Shown: positions 44,215 through 53,604, counted from the first letter of the stretch. The stretch is DNA of 64,000 nt from Sphingobacterium spiritivorum (GCF_016724845.1 NZ_CP068082.1:682001-746000); one strand, 5' to 3'. Notes: generated by a model not told the origin, from the sequence alone. Program-made: numbers and translations.

Positions 44215-45579
44215 CTATATTGCCTGACTGAATAATCGGGTTTGTTCTTTTGTCTGTTGCAGACGCTCATCAAAAGCCATACAGATATTACGTAAAAAAG
44301 ATTTTCCGGTTTCTGTGATACATACATTATCTGCACCCATAGTCAGTAAACCATCCAGAAACATAGGCTCCAGGCGCTCTTTGATCTTTGCATTAAGTCT
44401 AAAGCCCCTTTCAAACTCCATTTCTCCTCTACACATCATATGTAAGATATATCTTCTCAATATCTCATCCTCTTCGGTCAACAAATGTCCTTTTACAACA
44501 GGCAATTTTCCTTCTGTGATTAATCGGTGATATTCTTCTACGGTCTTGACATTCTGAGCAAATCCTGTCCAGGCATCACTAATCGAAGACACCCCTAATC
44601 CAATCATCAACGGGGTATAGCGATCGGCATATCCCATAAAATTACGGTGTAATCTACCCGCACGGGAGGCCAGAAACAATTCATCATCAGGTCTTGCAAA
44701 ATGATCCATCCCCACATCTTCATACCCCTCTTGTCCAATCATCTGTTTACCCAGCTTATACAAGCTGAGTTTATTTTCACCCTCAGGCAAATCCATTTCC
44801 GTAAACCTGCGCTGACCGGGTTTGATCCAAGGCACATGAGCATAACTATAAAAGGATATACGATCAGGCCGCATTTCCAATGCTTTATCTATGGTCTCTG
44901 TAATCGTACTTTCGGTCTGAAACGGAAGACCATAGATCAGATCAAAGTTGATGGAAGTATACCCAATCGCTCGTGCCTGCGCAACCACACGTTCAACATC
45001 CTCAACTGTTTGCAACCTGTTGATCACGAACTGCACTTTAGCATCAAAATCCTGTATTCCAAGACTTAACCGTCTAAATCCAAGATTGTAAAGTGTCTCC
45101 AGATGGCTGTCTGTTGTATTCGCAGGATGTGCTTCAAAAGAAAAAGAAGCATCTTCAGCACAAGTATTACCATCCAGAATACCTGTTATCAACCGTTCCA
45201 GATTGGCCGGCTGAAAAAAAGTTGGAGTTCCTCCTCCCAGATGTATTTCACTGATCTTTACAGCAGTATCTCCTAGGATCTGTTTGTACATAGCCCACTC
45301 CTTCAGTACAGCGGTAATGTAAGGATCTTCGACTTTATGATTTTTAGTAATACGGGTATTACAGCCGCAATAGGTGCATAAATCTTCACAAAAGGGCAGA
45401 TGAATATAGATACTGACTCCATTAGCCGTTGAACTTGCATAGGTTTGTTTTACCCGTTCTTCCCATTCGGGCGTATTAAATCTGTCATTCTCCCAAAACG
45501 GAACTGTAGGGTAACTTGTGTAGCGGGGTGCTGCCACATTATATTTACGGATCAGTTGTTCTATATTGTTATTCTCCAT
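44215..45579 (-). CDS. hemN: Oxygen-independent coproporphyrinogen III oxidase
   Basis: A radical SAM enzyme that converts coproporphyrinogen III to protoporphyrinogen IX without oxygen, needed for haem under low oxygen. 454 residues is full HemN length. The 4Fe-4S motif is C64-x3-C68-x2-C71 in YIHLPFCEDLCTYCGCN. The Gly-rich SAM motif LGGGTPTF and RLSLGIQDF are also present, and the C-terminal HemN domain is complete. Its start overlaps the upstream gene by 11 bp and its end is 2 bp from ccoI, so the operon is tightly coupled. Confidence 0.94.
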   Translation of the reverse strand: MENNNIEQLIRKYNVAAPRYTSYPTVPFWENDRFNTPEWEERVKQTYASSTANGVSIYIHLPFCEDLCTYCGCNTRITKNHKVEDPYITAVLKEWAMYKQILGDTAVKISEIHLGGGTPTFFQPANLERLITGILDGNTCAEDASFSFEAHPANTTDSHLETLYNLGFRRLSLGIQDFDAKVQFVINRLQTVEDVERVVAQARAIGYTSINFDLIYGLPFQTESTITETIDKALEMRPDRISFYSYAHVPWIKPGQRRFTEMDLPEGENKLSLYKLGKQMIGQEGYEDVGMDHFARPDDELFLASRAGRLHRNFMGYADRYTPLMIGLGVSSISDAWTGFAQNVKTVEEYHRLITEGKLPVVKGHLLTEEDEILRRYILHMMCRGEMEFERGFRLNAKIKERLEPMFLDGLLTMGADNVCITETGKSFLRNICMAFDERLQQTKEQTRLFSQAI

Positions 45580-46012
45580 CTTTCAGATGTTTAGATTTAT
45601 CTTCCAGGGCAGCACAGTCATTGGCACAGCAACAAGCCCGTCCGACACATTTGCCATTTTCCCATAGATTAAGGTTGCGGATTGTCTGCCTCGCAACACC
45701 TTCAATGGTTTGATTCTCGTAAGGTGTATTGGCTATTTTTATATTGAGAAGACTGGCTTCTTCAGTATCAATATGCAAAGTCCCGATAGATCTGGTAATT
45801 AAATATTGCACGCCAAGCGCTTTGAGTTCACGCAAAATATTTTTATCAAGAATATCGTCGTCCGACACAATGATCGCTTTTTTTCCGATAGCATAATGTA
45901 CAGTGCTGTAATTCAACTCATTGCATATCAAAGTCAGATCGTGCAACTTTCCATTGGCAAGAACCAATATCTCTTTCTCTTCAGGCTTAATATTATAGGC
46001 AACGACTTTCAT
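45569..46012 (-). CDS. Truncated D-2-hydroxyacid-dehydrogenase-like protein with Cys-rich tail
   Basis: 147 residues. Residues 1-110 resemble the N-terminal part of the catalytic domain of D-lactate dehydrogenase-type enzymes (KAIIVSDDDILDKNILREL, GVQYLITRSIGT, HIDTEEA, IKIANTPY). The NAD-binding domain and the catalytic Arg/Glu/His are missing. The C-terminus instead carries a cysteine cluster (C122, C127-C129, C133 in KCVGRACCCANDC). It is the first gene of the hemN-ccoI-ccoS operon and overlaps hemN. It is therefore not an active dehydrogenase. A metal-binding or regulatory role connected with cbb3 or haem assembly is inference. Confidence 0.75.
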   Translation of the reverse strand: MKVVAYNIKPEEKEILVLANGKLHDLTLICNELNYSTVHYAIGKKAIIVSDDDILDKNILRELKALGVQYLITRSIGTLHIDTEEASLLNIKIANTPYENQTIEGVARQTIRNLNLWENGKCVGRACCCANDCAALEDKSKHLKDGE

Positions 46013-46046
46013 GTAATATCTTCTCCATTTATTCGATAACGCAAAA

Positions 46047-46054
46047 CAAATTTA
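46047..46054 (-). promoter_or_regulatory. -7 box (TAAATTTG) of the hemN-ccoI-ccoS operon
   Basis: Exact TAnnTTTG on the minus strand, 34 bp before the ATG at 46012. There is no TTG -33 element at 19-21 bp, as expected for an activator-dependent promoter. Confidence 0.5.
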
Positions 46055-46098
46055 AGTTTTATACATACCCTCGTTCGTGAAGGCTATCAAGTAAAGAA

Positions 46099-46112
46099 GT
46101 GATATTCATCAC
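46099..46112. promoter_or_regulatory. FNR/CRP-type operator GTGAT-ATTC-ATCAC
   Basis: Perfect inverted repeat GTGAT-N4-ATCAC, close to the FNR consensus TTGAT-N4-ATCAA. Its centre (46105.5) is about 62 bp upstream of the transcription start predicted from the -7 box at 46047-46054, a classic class I activator position. The neighbouring regulator has the FNR-type recognition signature E-xx-S-R. Confidence 0.6.
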
Positions 46113-46218
46113 TATATCATAAAAATTCAGAAAAGAAAATCCGGATAAAGGAAGAATCTGTCTGCTACATGAAGACTTTGTGTGAGTACATTGTCTTCAT
46201 CCTTATTCTGCATTCCAC

Positions 46219-46258
46219 AAAAAAAGGAGAGATTTTCTATCCGAAAACCTCTCCCTTT
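46219..46258 (-). terminator. Rho-independent terminator after the kinase-regulator operon
   Basis: On the minus strand: GGGAGAGGTTTTC, a short loop, GAAAATCTCTCC (one G-U pair), then T7. It lies 18 bp past the regulator stop. Confidence 0.8.
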
Positions 46259-46276
46259 TCATATGCAGATGTCTTA

Positions 46277-47338
46277 TTACTGTTTAATCTTTCTTAATTT
46301 TTCTACAGAAAAGATCCGGATTGCATTGCCCTCTTTTTTGATTAGTTTTTCATCTTTAAAATCAGCAAGCATCCTGCTGATGGTTTCGTTGGCAGTACCT
46401 GCCAATGCGGCAAGATCGTCTCTTGAGATACGGATAAGATACTCATCTTCATGTTCAGCTTCAGATTTTTCGGCTACATCTACCAAAGCATTCGCCACAC
46501 GTTTACGAACAGAATCGTAAGCCAGTTCCAGAAGTTTCTCTTCTTTTTCTCTGATATTTCCCGACAACAGTTTGATAAACTTACCAGTAACAGCAGGTTT
46601 TCGATACAGCAGTTCAAAGAAATCATCCTTTGCAATCAATGCTACTTCAGAATCTTCCAGTGCAGATGCATTATCACTGTACTTTTCGTTCAACAATACA
46701 GACTCATATCCAAAGAAACTGCGATCTACATGTATATCGGTAGAAAGTTCACGCCCATCCATATAGTACAAAAAACTTCTTATTCTACCTTTAATAAGAT
46801 AGTAGACAAAAATAGGATTGTCTCCTGATTCATAGATAGCCTGCTTCTTTTTAAAGAGTTTTACTCTGGAGGATTCGATAAGATCCTTTAAGAGTATCTG
46901 TTGTTCTTCATCACTCAACTGCAACCCATCAGGTCCGGGTGCACTCTTAGCAACCAGTTGCCCTCTTTTACGCAGCCGGCTTTCGATAGCATTTAACAGT
47001 TCCAGATCATCAAATGGCTTGGTGAGATAATCATCAGCCCCCATTTCCATAGCCTTGCGCATATCTACACGCTCGCTTTTGGCGGTTAGAAAAACGAAAG
47101 GAATGGTAGCTGTTTCTTCATGTTTACTCAACATGTAAAGGACACCATAGCCATCCAGTTCGGGCATCATGATATCACAAAGTATCAAATCCGGCAAATG
47201 TTTGATAGCAAGGTCAACACCGATCTTACCATTTTCGGCAGTGATGATATTATAGTTCCCTGTCAATTCGAGTATTTCAGCTGTACCTTCCCGAATTTCA
47301 AAGTTATCTTCAATAATTAAGATATTTTTCTTATCCAT
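46277..47338 (-). CDS. Response regulator: receiver domain fused to a CRP/FNR-family regulator
   Basis: 353 residues. An N-terminal receiver (1-120) has acidic E10/D11, phospho-acceptor Asp55 (LILCDIMMPE), Thr85 (FLTAKS) and Lys107 (LTKPFD). A cyclic-nucleotide-binding-like beta roll follows (about 145-265), then a winged helix (about 270-350). The recognition helix reads TANETISRMLADF, with Glu318, Ser321 and Arg322 in the E-xx-SR arrangement of FNR, which reads TTGAT-type half sites. The iron-sulphur cysteines of FNR are absent, so the signal must come from phosphorylation. The partner kinase is 8 bp upstream. The likely target is the GTGAT-N4-ATCAC site upstream of the neighbouring hemN operon. 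Confidence 0.92.
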   Translation of the reverse strand: MDKKNILIIEDNFEIREGTAEILELTGNYNIITAENGKIGVDLAIKHLPDLILCDIMMPELDGYGVLYMLSKHEETATIPFVFLTAKSERVDMRKAMEMGADDYLTKPFDDLELLNAIESRLRKRGQLVAKSAPGPDGLQLSDEEQQILLKDLIESSRVKLFKKKQAIYESGDNPIFVYYLIKGRIRSFLYYMDGRELSTDIHVDRSFFGYESVLLNEKYSDNASALEDSEVALIAKDDFFELLYRKPAVTGKFIKLLSGNIREKEEKLLELAYDSVRKRVANALVDVAEKSEAEHEDEYLIRISRDDLAALAGTANETISRMLADFKDEKLIKKEGNAIRIFSVEKLRKIKQ

Positions 47339-47346
47339 TTTATTAA

Positions 47347-48531
47347 TTATTGTTCAAAAGTGAGTAAAAAAGATGTTCCTTCATTTATAACAGATCTGTA
47401 CACCAGATGTCCGCCCAGCAATTCGACATATCGTCTCACGATATTCAGTCCCAATCCCGTGCCCGGTATATTGCCGGTATTATGTGCCCGGAAAAATGGC
47501 TCAAAAAGATTGACCTGATCTTCCTCCGGGATACCGATACCGTTATCTTTGATACTTACCGTACAGATATTTCCTTCAATCCTTGTACTGAATTCAATAA
47601 ACGTATCTTCACCAGAATATTTCACGGCATTGGAGATAAGATTGATCGCTATACTTTTCCATAGATGTGCATCCATCATAAACTCTGCTTCCGTACCGGT
47701 ATGCTCGTATACGATATGCTGATTTTTCTTACAGATCATCTGCATCTCTTCTGTGATTTCTTCTGCAAGCGTGACCAGATTGATGCGTTCTTTCTGTACA
47801 GCCACCACACCTGCTTCCAGTTTTTCCAGCGAAAGGAAATCATTCAGAATATTGGTCAGCAGCTGAACGGATCCTTTGATACGTGACGTATGCTTACGTA
47901 CATTCAGAAAATCCGGTTTCTCTATATACTTTTCAATAAGAGAAGCTGACAGTTGGATCGAACTCAAAGGTGTTCGGAACTCATGGGAAGCCATAGACAC
48001 AAAGCGTGACTTCATCTGTCCCAGTTCTTTTTCCTTTTCCAGCGAGTTACTCACCTCAGCTTTTGCTTTTTCAAGCTCAGAAACCGTCTTTATCAGATCT
48101 TTGGTCCGTTCACGTATTCGCTGTTCCAGTTCAAGAGCATGCTTCAGGAGTTTATCTTCTGCAGCCTTTTCTTTAGAAAGGTCATGTATAAATCCTGTAA
48201 AGACATTCTTATGTTCGTAGAACACTTCGCTTACAGCTAACCGGAAGGGAAAGGTACTGCCGTCCTTACGTCGGCCCAGTACTTCTCTTCCGATTCCGAT
48301 GATTTTCTTTTGACCAGTCTCCTTATAATTATGAATATAACTATCATGGTTACTGCGGTCGGGCTCAGGCATCAATATGGAAATATTATGACCGATCACC
48401 TCTTCCGGTGAATAACCAAATAGACTGGAAGCTGCAGGATTAATACTCTCTACTATTCCTTTATTATCAATCGTAATAATACCATCAATGGCATGATCAA
48501 TGATTGCTTTTAATAATTTTGCTGCTTCCAC
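47347..48531 (-). CDS. FixL-like haem-PAS sensor histidine kinase
   Basis: A 394-residue soluble kinase without transmembrane segments. The PAS domain (about 5-120) strongly resembles FixL: LFGYSPEEVIGHNISILMPE, then HDSYI with His62 at the FixL proximal haem ligand position, and IIGIGREV with Arg82 exactly 20 residues later, matching His200/Arg220 of Bradyrhizobium FixL. A coiled linker (120-170) leads to the dimerisation domain with phospho-His183 (ASHEFRTPLS) and the ATPase domain (NLISNAVKYSG, DNGIGIPEED, GTGLGLNIV). It should sense oxygen through haem. It lies 6 bp after ettA and 8 bp before its regulator. Confidence 0.9.
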   Translation of the reverse strand: MEAAKLLKAIIDHAIDGIITIDNKGIVESINPAASSLFGYSPEEVIGHNISILMPEPDRSNHDSYIHNYKETGQKKIIGIGREVLGRRKDGSTFPFRLAVSEVFYEHKNVFTGFIHDLSKEKAAEDKLLKHALELEQRIRERTKDLIKTVSELEKAKAEVSNSLEKEKELGQMKSRFVSMASHEFRTPLSSIQLSASLIEKYIEKPDFLNVRKHTSRIKGSVQLLTNILNDFLSLEKLEAGVVAVQKERINLVTLAEEITEEMQMICKKNQHIVYEHTGTEAEFMMDAHLWKSIAINLISNAVKYSGEDTFIEFSTRIEGNICTVSIKDNGIGIPEEDQVNLFEPFFRAHNTGNIPGTGLGLNIVRRYVELLGGHLVYRSVINEGTSFLLTFEQ

Positions 48532-48537
48532 TTTTTA

Positions 48538-50220
48538 TTATTTTACCAACTTTTTATACTTCACGCGTTTCGGTGCAATATCTCCCAGTCTCTTCTTGCG
48601 ATTCTCTTCGTATTCGCTGTAGTTACCCTCAAAGAAATAGGCTTGAGAGTCTCCTTCAAAAGCGAGAATATGTGTACAAATACGATCCAAGAACCATCTG
48701 TCGTGGGAAATTACAACGGCACATCCACCAAAATTCTCCAATCCTTCTTCCAGTGCACGCAGTGTATTGACATCGATATCATTGGTAGGCTCATCGAGCA
48801 ACAGTACGTTAGAACTTTTCTTTAATGTTATAGCCAGATGCACGCGGTTACGCTCACCTCCGGAAAGTACACCAACATTTTTTTGCTGATCAGCACCGTT
48901 AAAATTGAATTTGGAAACGTAGGCACGTGAGTTTACCGGACGATTGCCCAATAAAATATTGTCATTGCCATCCGTGATATTTTCCCACACTGATTTATTA
49001 GGATCCAGATCATTGTGCATCTGATCCACATAACCTAATACAACTGTCTCTCCTACTTTGAATGTACCTGTATCGGGGCTCTCCTGCCCTGTGATCAATC
49101 TGAATAAGGTAGTTTTACCGACCCCGTTTGGCCCGATAATACCCACAATACCTGCAGGAGGCAAGGAGAAACTCAGATTTTCAAATAAGATACGGTCTCC
49201 GTAAGATTTAGAGATATTGTTTGCTTCTATAACGACATTTCCAAGACGCGGTCCCGGAGGGATAAAAAGCTCCAGTTTTTCTTCACGTTCTTTTGTTTCT
49301 TCGGAAGCCAGTTTCTCATAATTATGAAGGCGGGCCTTAGATTTGGCATGACGGGCTTTAGGAGCCATACGCACCCATTCCAGTTCACGCTCCAATGTTT
49401 TCTGACGTTTAGATTCTGTTTTTTCTTCCTGTGCCAGACGTTTAGCTTTCTGATCCAGCCATGAAGAATAGTTTCCTTTCCAGGGAATACCTTCGCCACG
49501 ATCCAGCTCAAGAATCCATCCTGCAACGTTATCCAGGAAGTAACGGTCGTGCGTCACGGCAATGACAGTACCTTTATATTGCTGTAAGTGCTGTTCTAAC
49601 CAGTCAATAGACTCTGCATCGAGGTGGTTGGTAGGCTCATCCAGTAATAATACATCAGGTTCCTGCAGTAATAAGCGACATAGTGCCACTCTTCTGCGCT
49701 CTCCTCCTGACAAATTGGCAATTTTAGCTTCCGGCTCCGGACAACGAAGTGCATCCATGGCACGCTCCAGTTTGGAATCTAACTCCCAGGCATTTGTAGC
49801 ATCGATTTTATCCTGCAATTCTCCTTGTCTCGCCAGCAGCTTATCCATTTCATCTGCATTTTCATATACCTCAGGCAGACCAAATTTGTCATTGATTTCT
49901 TCGTATTCCTTTAATATGGCTGTGATCTCGGCTACGCCTTCTTCAACGATTTCACGGACAGTCTTTTCTGTATCCAATTCGGGTTCCTGAGCAAGATAGC
50001 CTACAGAATAACCCGGAGAGAAAACCACCTCACCCTGAAAGGATTTGTCAAGACCGGCAATGATTTTTAAGAGAGAAGATTTTCCGGATCCATTGAGACC
50101 TATAACGCCGATTTTGGCACCGTAAAAGAAGGATAAGTATATATTTTTTAAAACTTGTTTTTGAGGTGGGTAAATCTTGTTTACACCAGCCATCGAAAAG
50201 ATAATTTTTTCGTCAGACAT
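48538..50220 (-). CDS. ettA: ABC-F translation factor EttA
   Basis: Cytoplasmic ABC-F ATPase that binds the ribosomal E site and gates translation elongation according to ADP/ATP level. Two ATPase modules in 560 residues: GLNGSGKSSLL with signature LSGGERRRVAL and LLLDEPTNHLD, then GPNGVGKTTLF with LSGGERNRVHL and LLLDEPTNDID. The EttA-specific arm insertion lies in module 1 (about 95-150), and the Arg/Lys-rich linker (KARHAKSKARLHNYEKL) joins the modules. It is the first gene of a probable ettA-kinase-regulator operon. Confidence 0.95.
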   Translation of the reverse strand: MSDEKIIFSMAGVNKIYPPQKQVLKNIYLSFFYGAKIGVIGLNGSGKSSLLKIIAGLDKSFQGEVVFSPGYSVGYLAQEPELDTEKTVREIVEEGVAEITAILKEYEEINDKFGLPEVYENADEMDKLLARQGELQDKIDATNAWELDSKLERAMDALRCPEPEAKIANLSGGERRRVALCRLLLQEPDVLLLDEPTNHLDAESIDWLEQHLQQYKGTVIAVTHDRYFLDNVAGWILELDRGEGIPWKGNYSSWLDQKAKRLAQEEKTESKRQKTLERELEWVRMAPKARHAKSKARLHNYEKLASEETKEREEKLELFIPPGPRLGNVVIEANNISKSYGDRILFENLSFSLPPAGIVGIIGPNGVGKTTLFRLITGQESPDTGTFKVGETVVLGYVDQMHNDLDPNKSVWENITDGNDNILLGNRPVNSRAYVSKFNFNGADQQKNVGVLSGGERNRVHLAITLKKSSNVLLLDEPTNDIDVNTLRALEEGLENFGGCAVVISHDRWFLDRICTHILAFEGDSQAYFFEGNYSEYEENRKKRLGDIAPKRVKYKKLVK

Positions 50221-50246
50221 ATTGATTTTTGTAACTGTTTTGTAAA

Positions 50247-50254
50247 CAAAGATA
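50247..50254 (-). promoter_or_regulatory. -7 box (TATCTTTG) for ettA
   Basis: Exact TAnnTTTG on the minus strand, 26 bp before the ettA ATG at 50220. No -33 TTG at the right spacing. Confidence 0.5.
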
Positions 50255-50407
50255 AATAATCCGGCCGATAAACTGACATTTTGCTACATTTAGGCATATG
50301 GCGTAATTGTTGATAAGAATATTAAAATTAGCGTAAGATTTTTGGATATATATTTCTACATTTATAATATCCTTAATTCTAACCCCAAAACAGAAAGGTA
50401 AAACTAC

Positions 50408-52957
50408 ATGGAAGCAAAATTTTCACCACGCGTAAAGGATGTGATTTCCTACAGTCGAGAAGAAGCATTACGCCTTCGTCATGATTATATTGGCACGGAG
50501 CATCTTTTGCTTGGTCTGATTCGTGAGGGAGATGGAGTGGCGATTAAGATTTTGAAAAATATCGGTATCGATACTGCAGCCTTGCGTCAGTCTATTGAGG
50601 ATGCAGTAAAGGGTTCTTCGGTGTCGCGTGCACCCATTGGCAATATGCCATTAACAAAACAAGCAGAAAAAGTACTAAAAATCACATACTTAGAAGCAAA
50701 AATATTTAAAAGTGATATCATCGGAACTGAGCATCTGATGCTGGCGATCCTGCGTGATGATGAGAATATCGCTTCACAGATCCTTCAGCAATATCAGATA
50801 TCGTACGATGTCTTCAAAAGTGAAGTGGAACAGAACAAAACCACCATCACGGATGAGGCTCCGGGATCATCTGCCGGCGGGGAGGATGAATATCCTGAAG
50901 AGGAACAATTCAATCAGCCTAAGAAGGTATCCGACATCAAATCCAAAACTCCGGTACTGGACAATTTCGGCCGTGACCTTACAAAAGCTGCAGAAGAAGG
51001 TCGTCTGGATCCGATTGTAGGTCGTGAAAAAGAAATCGAACGCGTGTCGCAGATTTTATCACGCCGTAAAAAGAACAATCCGCTGTTGATCGGTGAGCCG
51101 GGTGTCGGTAAATCCGCGATTGCAGAAGGTCTGGCACTTCGTATTATTCAACGTAAAGTATCCCGTGTACTATTCAACAAACGTGTCGTTACTTTAGATC
51201 TGGCATCATTGGTAGCCGGCACTAAATATCGCGGACAGTTTGAAGAGCGTATGAAAGCGGTCATGAATGAGCTGGAAAAATCACCTGATGTGATCTTATT
51301 TATAGATGAGATCCACACTATAGTCGGTGCCGGAGGAGCGTCCGGTTCACTGGATGCATCCAACATGTTTAAACCAGCCCTGGCAAGAGGTGAGATTCAA
51401 TGTATCGGTGCTACTACTCTTGATGAGTATCGTCAATACATCGAGAAGGATGGTGCTTTAGACCGTCGTTTTCAACGTGTCACCATCGAACCTGCAACTC
51501 ATGATGAGACTGTGGAGATTCTGAACCGTATCAAAGAAAAATACGAAGAACATCACAATGTAAACTATACTCCTGAAGCGATCGAGGCCTGTGTGTCTCT
51601 GACAACCAGATATATCACAGATCGTTTCCTACCGGATAAAGCGATCGATGCACTGGATGAAGCAGGATCACGTGTCCACTTAAACAATATCCATGTTCCG
51701 CAATCCATTATTGATATCGAACAGAAGATTGAAGAAGTGAAGATCGAGAAAAACAAAGTCGTACGCAGTCAGAAATACGAAGAGGCTGCAAAACTTCGTG
51801 ATTCAGAGAAAAAATTACTCGAAGAGTTAGAACGTGAGAAAACCGCCTGGGAGGCAGAAACCAAAACGAAACGCTACGTCGTTACGGAAGATAATGTAGC
51901 TGAAGTCGTATCCATGATGACTGGTATTCCTGTACAACGGGTAAGCCAGACAGATAGCCAGAAGCTATTAAATATGGGTGAATCGATGAAAGGCCGTATC
52001 ATCGGACAGGATGATGCTGTACAGAAACTGGTTAAAGCGATCCAACGCACACGTGCCGGGCTGAAAGATCCTAAGAAACCTATCGGTTCCTTTATATTCC
52101 TGGGTCCAACAGGTGTCGGTAAGACAGAGCTGGCAAAAGAACTTGCACGATTTATGTTTGATTCTGAAGATTCACTGATCCAGATCGACATGAGTGAGTA
52201 TATGGAGAAATTTGCGGTATCCCGTTTAGTGGGAGCGCCTCCGGGATATGTAGGGTATGAAGAAGGTGGTCAGCTTACTGAAAAAGTACGTCGTAAACCT
52301 TATGCTGTAGTCTTACTCGATGAGATTGAAAAAGCTCACCCGGATGTATTCAACTTATTGTTACAGGTATTGGATGAAGGTCAGTTGACAGATAGTCTGG
52401 GACGTCGTGTAGATTTCCGTAATACGATTATTATTATGACTTCCAATATCGGAGCCCGTCAGTTGAAAGAATTTGGTCAGGGAGTAGGTTTTACTACTGC
52501 TGCGAAAAGCAATCAGGCAGATTCACATTCAAGAGGTGTGATCGAGACAGCCTTAAAACGTGCATTCGCGCCTGAATTCTTAAACCGTATCGATGATGTC
52601 ATTGTTTTCAATTCGTTAACAAAAGAAAACATCTTCAAAATTATTGATATTGAATTGAGATCGCTGTTTACACGTATAGAAGGATTGGGTTATAAAATTC
52701 AATTGACGGATACAGCTAAAGAGTTCATTGCGGAGAAAGGCTACGACACCAATTTTGGAGCTCGTCCGCTGAAACGCGCTATTCAGAAATATCTGGAAGA
52801 TCCGATTGCTGAAGAAATCCTGAAAGGAGAACTTCAGAGCGGAGCCACCTTAACGGTTGATCTGGACAAGGAGAAAAGTGAAATTACAGTTAAAGGCGAA
52901 TCTCCGAAAGGAGGCAAAGACAAGCCAAAAGAATCTGATGTATCAAAAGATAATTAA
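50408..52957 (+). CDS. clpC: ATP-dependent Clp protease ATP-binding subunit ClpC
   Basis: Hsp100 unfoldase that feeds ClpP or disaggregates proteins. In 849 residues: an N-terminal double Clp repeat (1-150, [17 protein letters not shown]), an acidic linker ([10 protein letters not shown]), AAA-1 with [13 protein letters not shown] and DEIHTIVG, a middle domain with a UVR-like helix ([18 protein letters not shown]), AAA-2 with [14 protein letters not shown] and [11 protein letters not shown], and the D2-small domain. The C-terminal tail is Lys/Asp-rich. The middle domain length fits ClpC rather than ClpB. Monocistronic, with its own terminator. Confidence 0.95.
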   Translation: MEAKFSPRVKDVISYSREEALRLRHDYIGTEHLLLGLIREGDGVAIKILKNIGIDTAALRQSIEDAVKGSSVSRAPIGNMPLTKQAEKVLKITYLEAKIFKSDIIGTEHLMLAILRDDENIASQILQQYQISYDVFKSEVEQNKTTITDEAPGSSAGGEDEYPEEEQFNQPKKVSDIKSKTPVLDNFGRDLTKAAEEGRLDPIVGREKEIERVSQILSRRKKNNPLLIGEPGVGKSAIAEGLALRIIQRKVSRVLFNKRVVTLDLASLVAGTKYRGQFEERMKAVMNELEKSPDVILFIDEIHTIVGAGGASGSLDASNMFKPALARGEIQCIGATTLDEYRQYIEKDGALDRRFQRVTIEPATHDETVEILNRIKEKYEEHHNVNYTPEAIEACVSLTTRYITDRFLPDKAIDALDEAGSRVHLNNIHVPQSIIDIEQKIEEVKIEKNKVVRSQKYEEAAKLRDSEKKLLEELEREKTAWEAETKTKRYVVTEDNVAEVVSMMTGIPVQRVSQTDSQKLLNMGESMKGRIIGQDDAVQKLVKAIQRTRAGLKDPKKPIGSFIFLGPTGVGKTELAKELARFMFDSEDSLIQIDMSEYMEKFAVSRLVGAPPGYVGYEEGGQLTEKVRRKPYAVVLLDEIEKAHPDVFNLLLQVLDEGQLTDSLGRRVDFRNTIIIMTSNIGARQLKEFGQGVGFTTAAKSNQADSHSRGVIETALKRAFAPEFLNRIDDVIVFNSLTKENIFKIIDIELRSLFTRIEGLGYKIQLTDTAKEFIAEKGYDTNFGARPLKRAIQKYLEDPIAEEILKGELQSGATLTVDLDKEKSEITVKGESPKGGKDKPKESDVSKDN

Positions 52958-52977
52958 GATTATCACTAAATAATTAG

Positions 52978-53007
52978 AAAAGCACCGAAATACGCGGTGC
53001 TTTTCTA
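52978..53007 (+). terminator. Rho-independent terminator after clpC
   Basis: 10-bp stem AAAAGCACCG / CGGTGCTTTT with a 7-nt loop, ending in TTTTC. Confidence 0.85.
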
Positions 53008-53104
53008 TTGTGGCCAAATTTTTGCTTAAACACTTTAAACTTTTTTAACATTTCATTGTCTTAGTAACATAGATAACAAATATTAATTTTAAAACTCACA
53101 TAAC

Positions 53105-53518
53105 ATGAAAAGAATTCTATTAGCCCTATTAGTGATCGGCACGACAATTGGTTTGTCCAGCTGTACAAAAGAATATATTACCAACTCTCTGCCAGGAGTG
53201 AGTTATGTTTTAGCTGTTAAACAAGGAGATTGGCAGTTACAAAGCGGAACAGACAGATATAAAACTACTATCTCTATGCCTCAGTTAGATTCAAGATATT
53301 TTGAAGATGGCGATGTGAGTGTAGCTATATCTTACGATAACGACAAAACCGCATATAAACTTATTCCTGCTGTAATTCGCAATTATAGCTATGAAGCAAG
53401 TTACCGTGTAGGTAGTGTTGAAATTGAAGCGACAGAAGTTGGAACTAATCCAACTATTGTTCCTCCAGGCGACATGCTTGTAAAAATTGTTTTGACGGAT
53501 GCTGAAATCGGTAACTAA
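53105..53518 (+). CDS. Small lipoprotein of unknown function
   Basis: 137 residues. The signal peptide ends IGLSSC-TKEY, so Cys20 is lipidated. The mature part is beta-rich with Tyr/Asp patches (SMPQLDSRYFEDGDVSVAIS cut at DGDVSVAIS, NYSYEASYRVGSVEIEATEV) and no recognised domain. It is a single gene bounded by the clpC terminator and its own strong hairpin. Confidence 0.75.
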   Translation: MKRILLALLVIGTTIGLSSCTKEYITNSLPGVSYVLAVKQGDWQLQSGTDRYKTTISMPQLDSRYFEDGDVSVAISYDNDKTAYKLIPAVIRNYSYEASYRVGSVEIEATEVGTNPTIVPPGDMLVKIVLTDAEIGN

Positions 53519-53537
53519 GAATTACTGAAGAATCCAT

Positions 53538-53577
53538 AAAAAAATGCCTGCAATATAATATTGCAGGCATTTTTTTA
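53538..53577. terminator. Bidirectional terminator between the lipoprotein gene and recN
   Basis: Near-perfect palindrome AATGCCTGCAATAT / ATATTGCAGGCATT flanked by A7 and T7, so a T-run follows the stem on both strands. It serves the convergent genes on either side. Confidence 0.93.
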
Positions 53578-53604
53578 TGACGATTATTTTCAATGAATAT
53601 TTCC

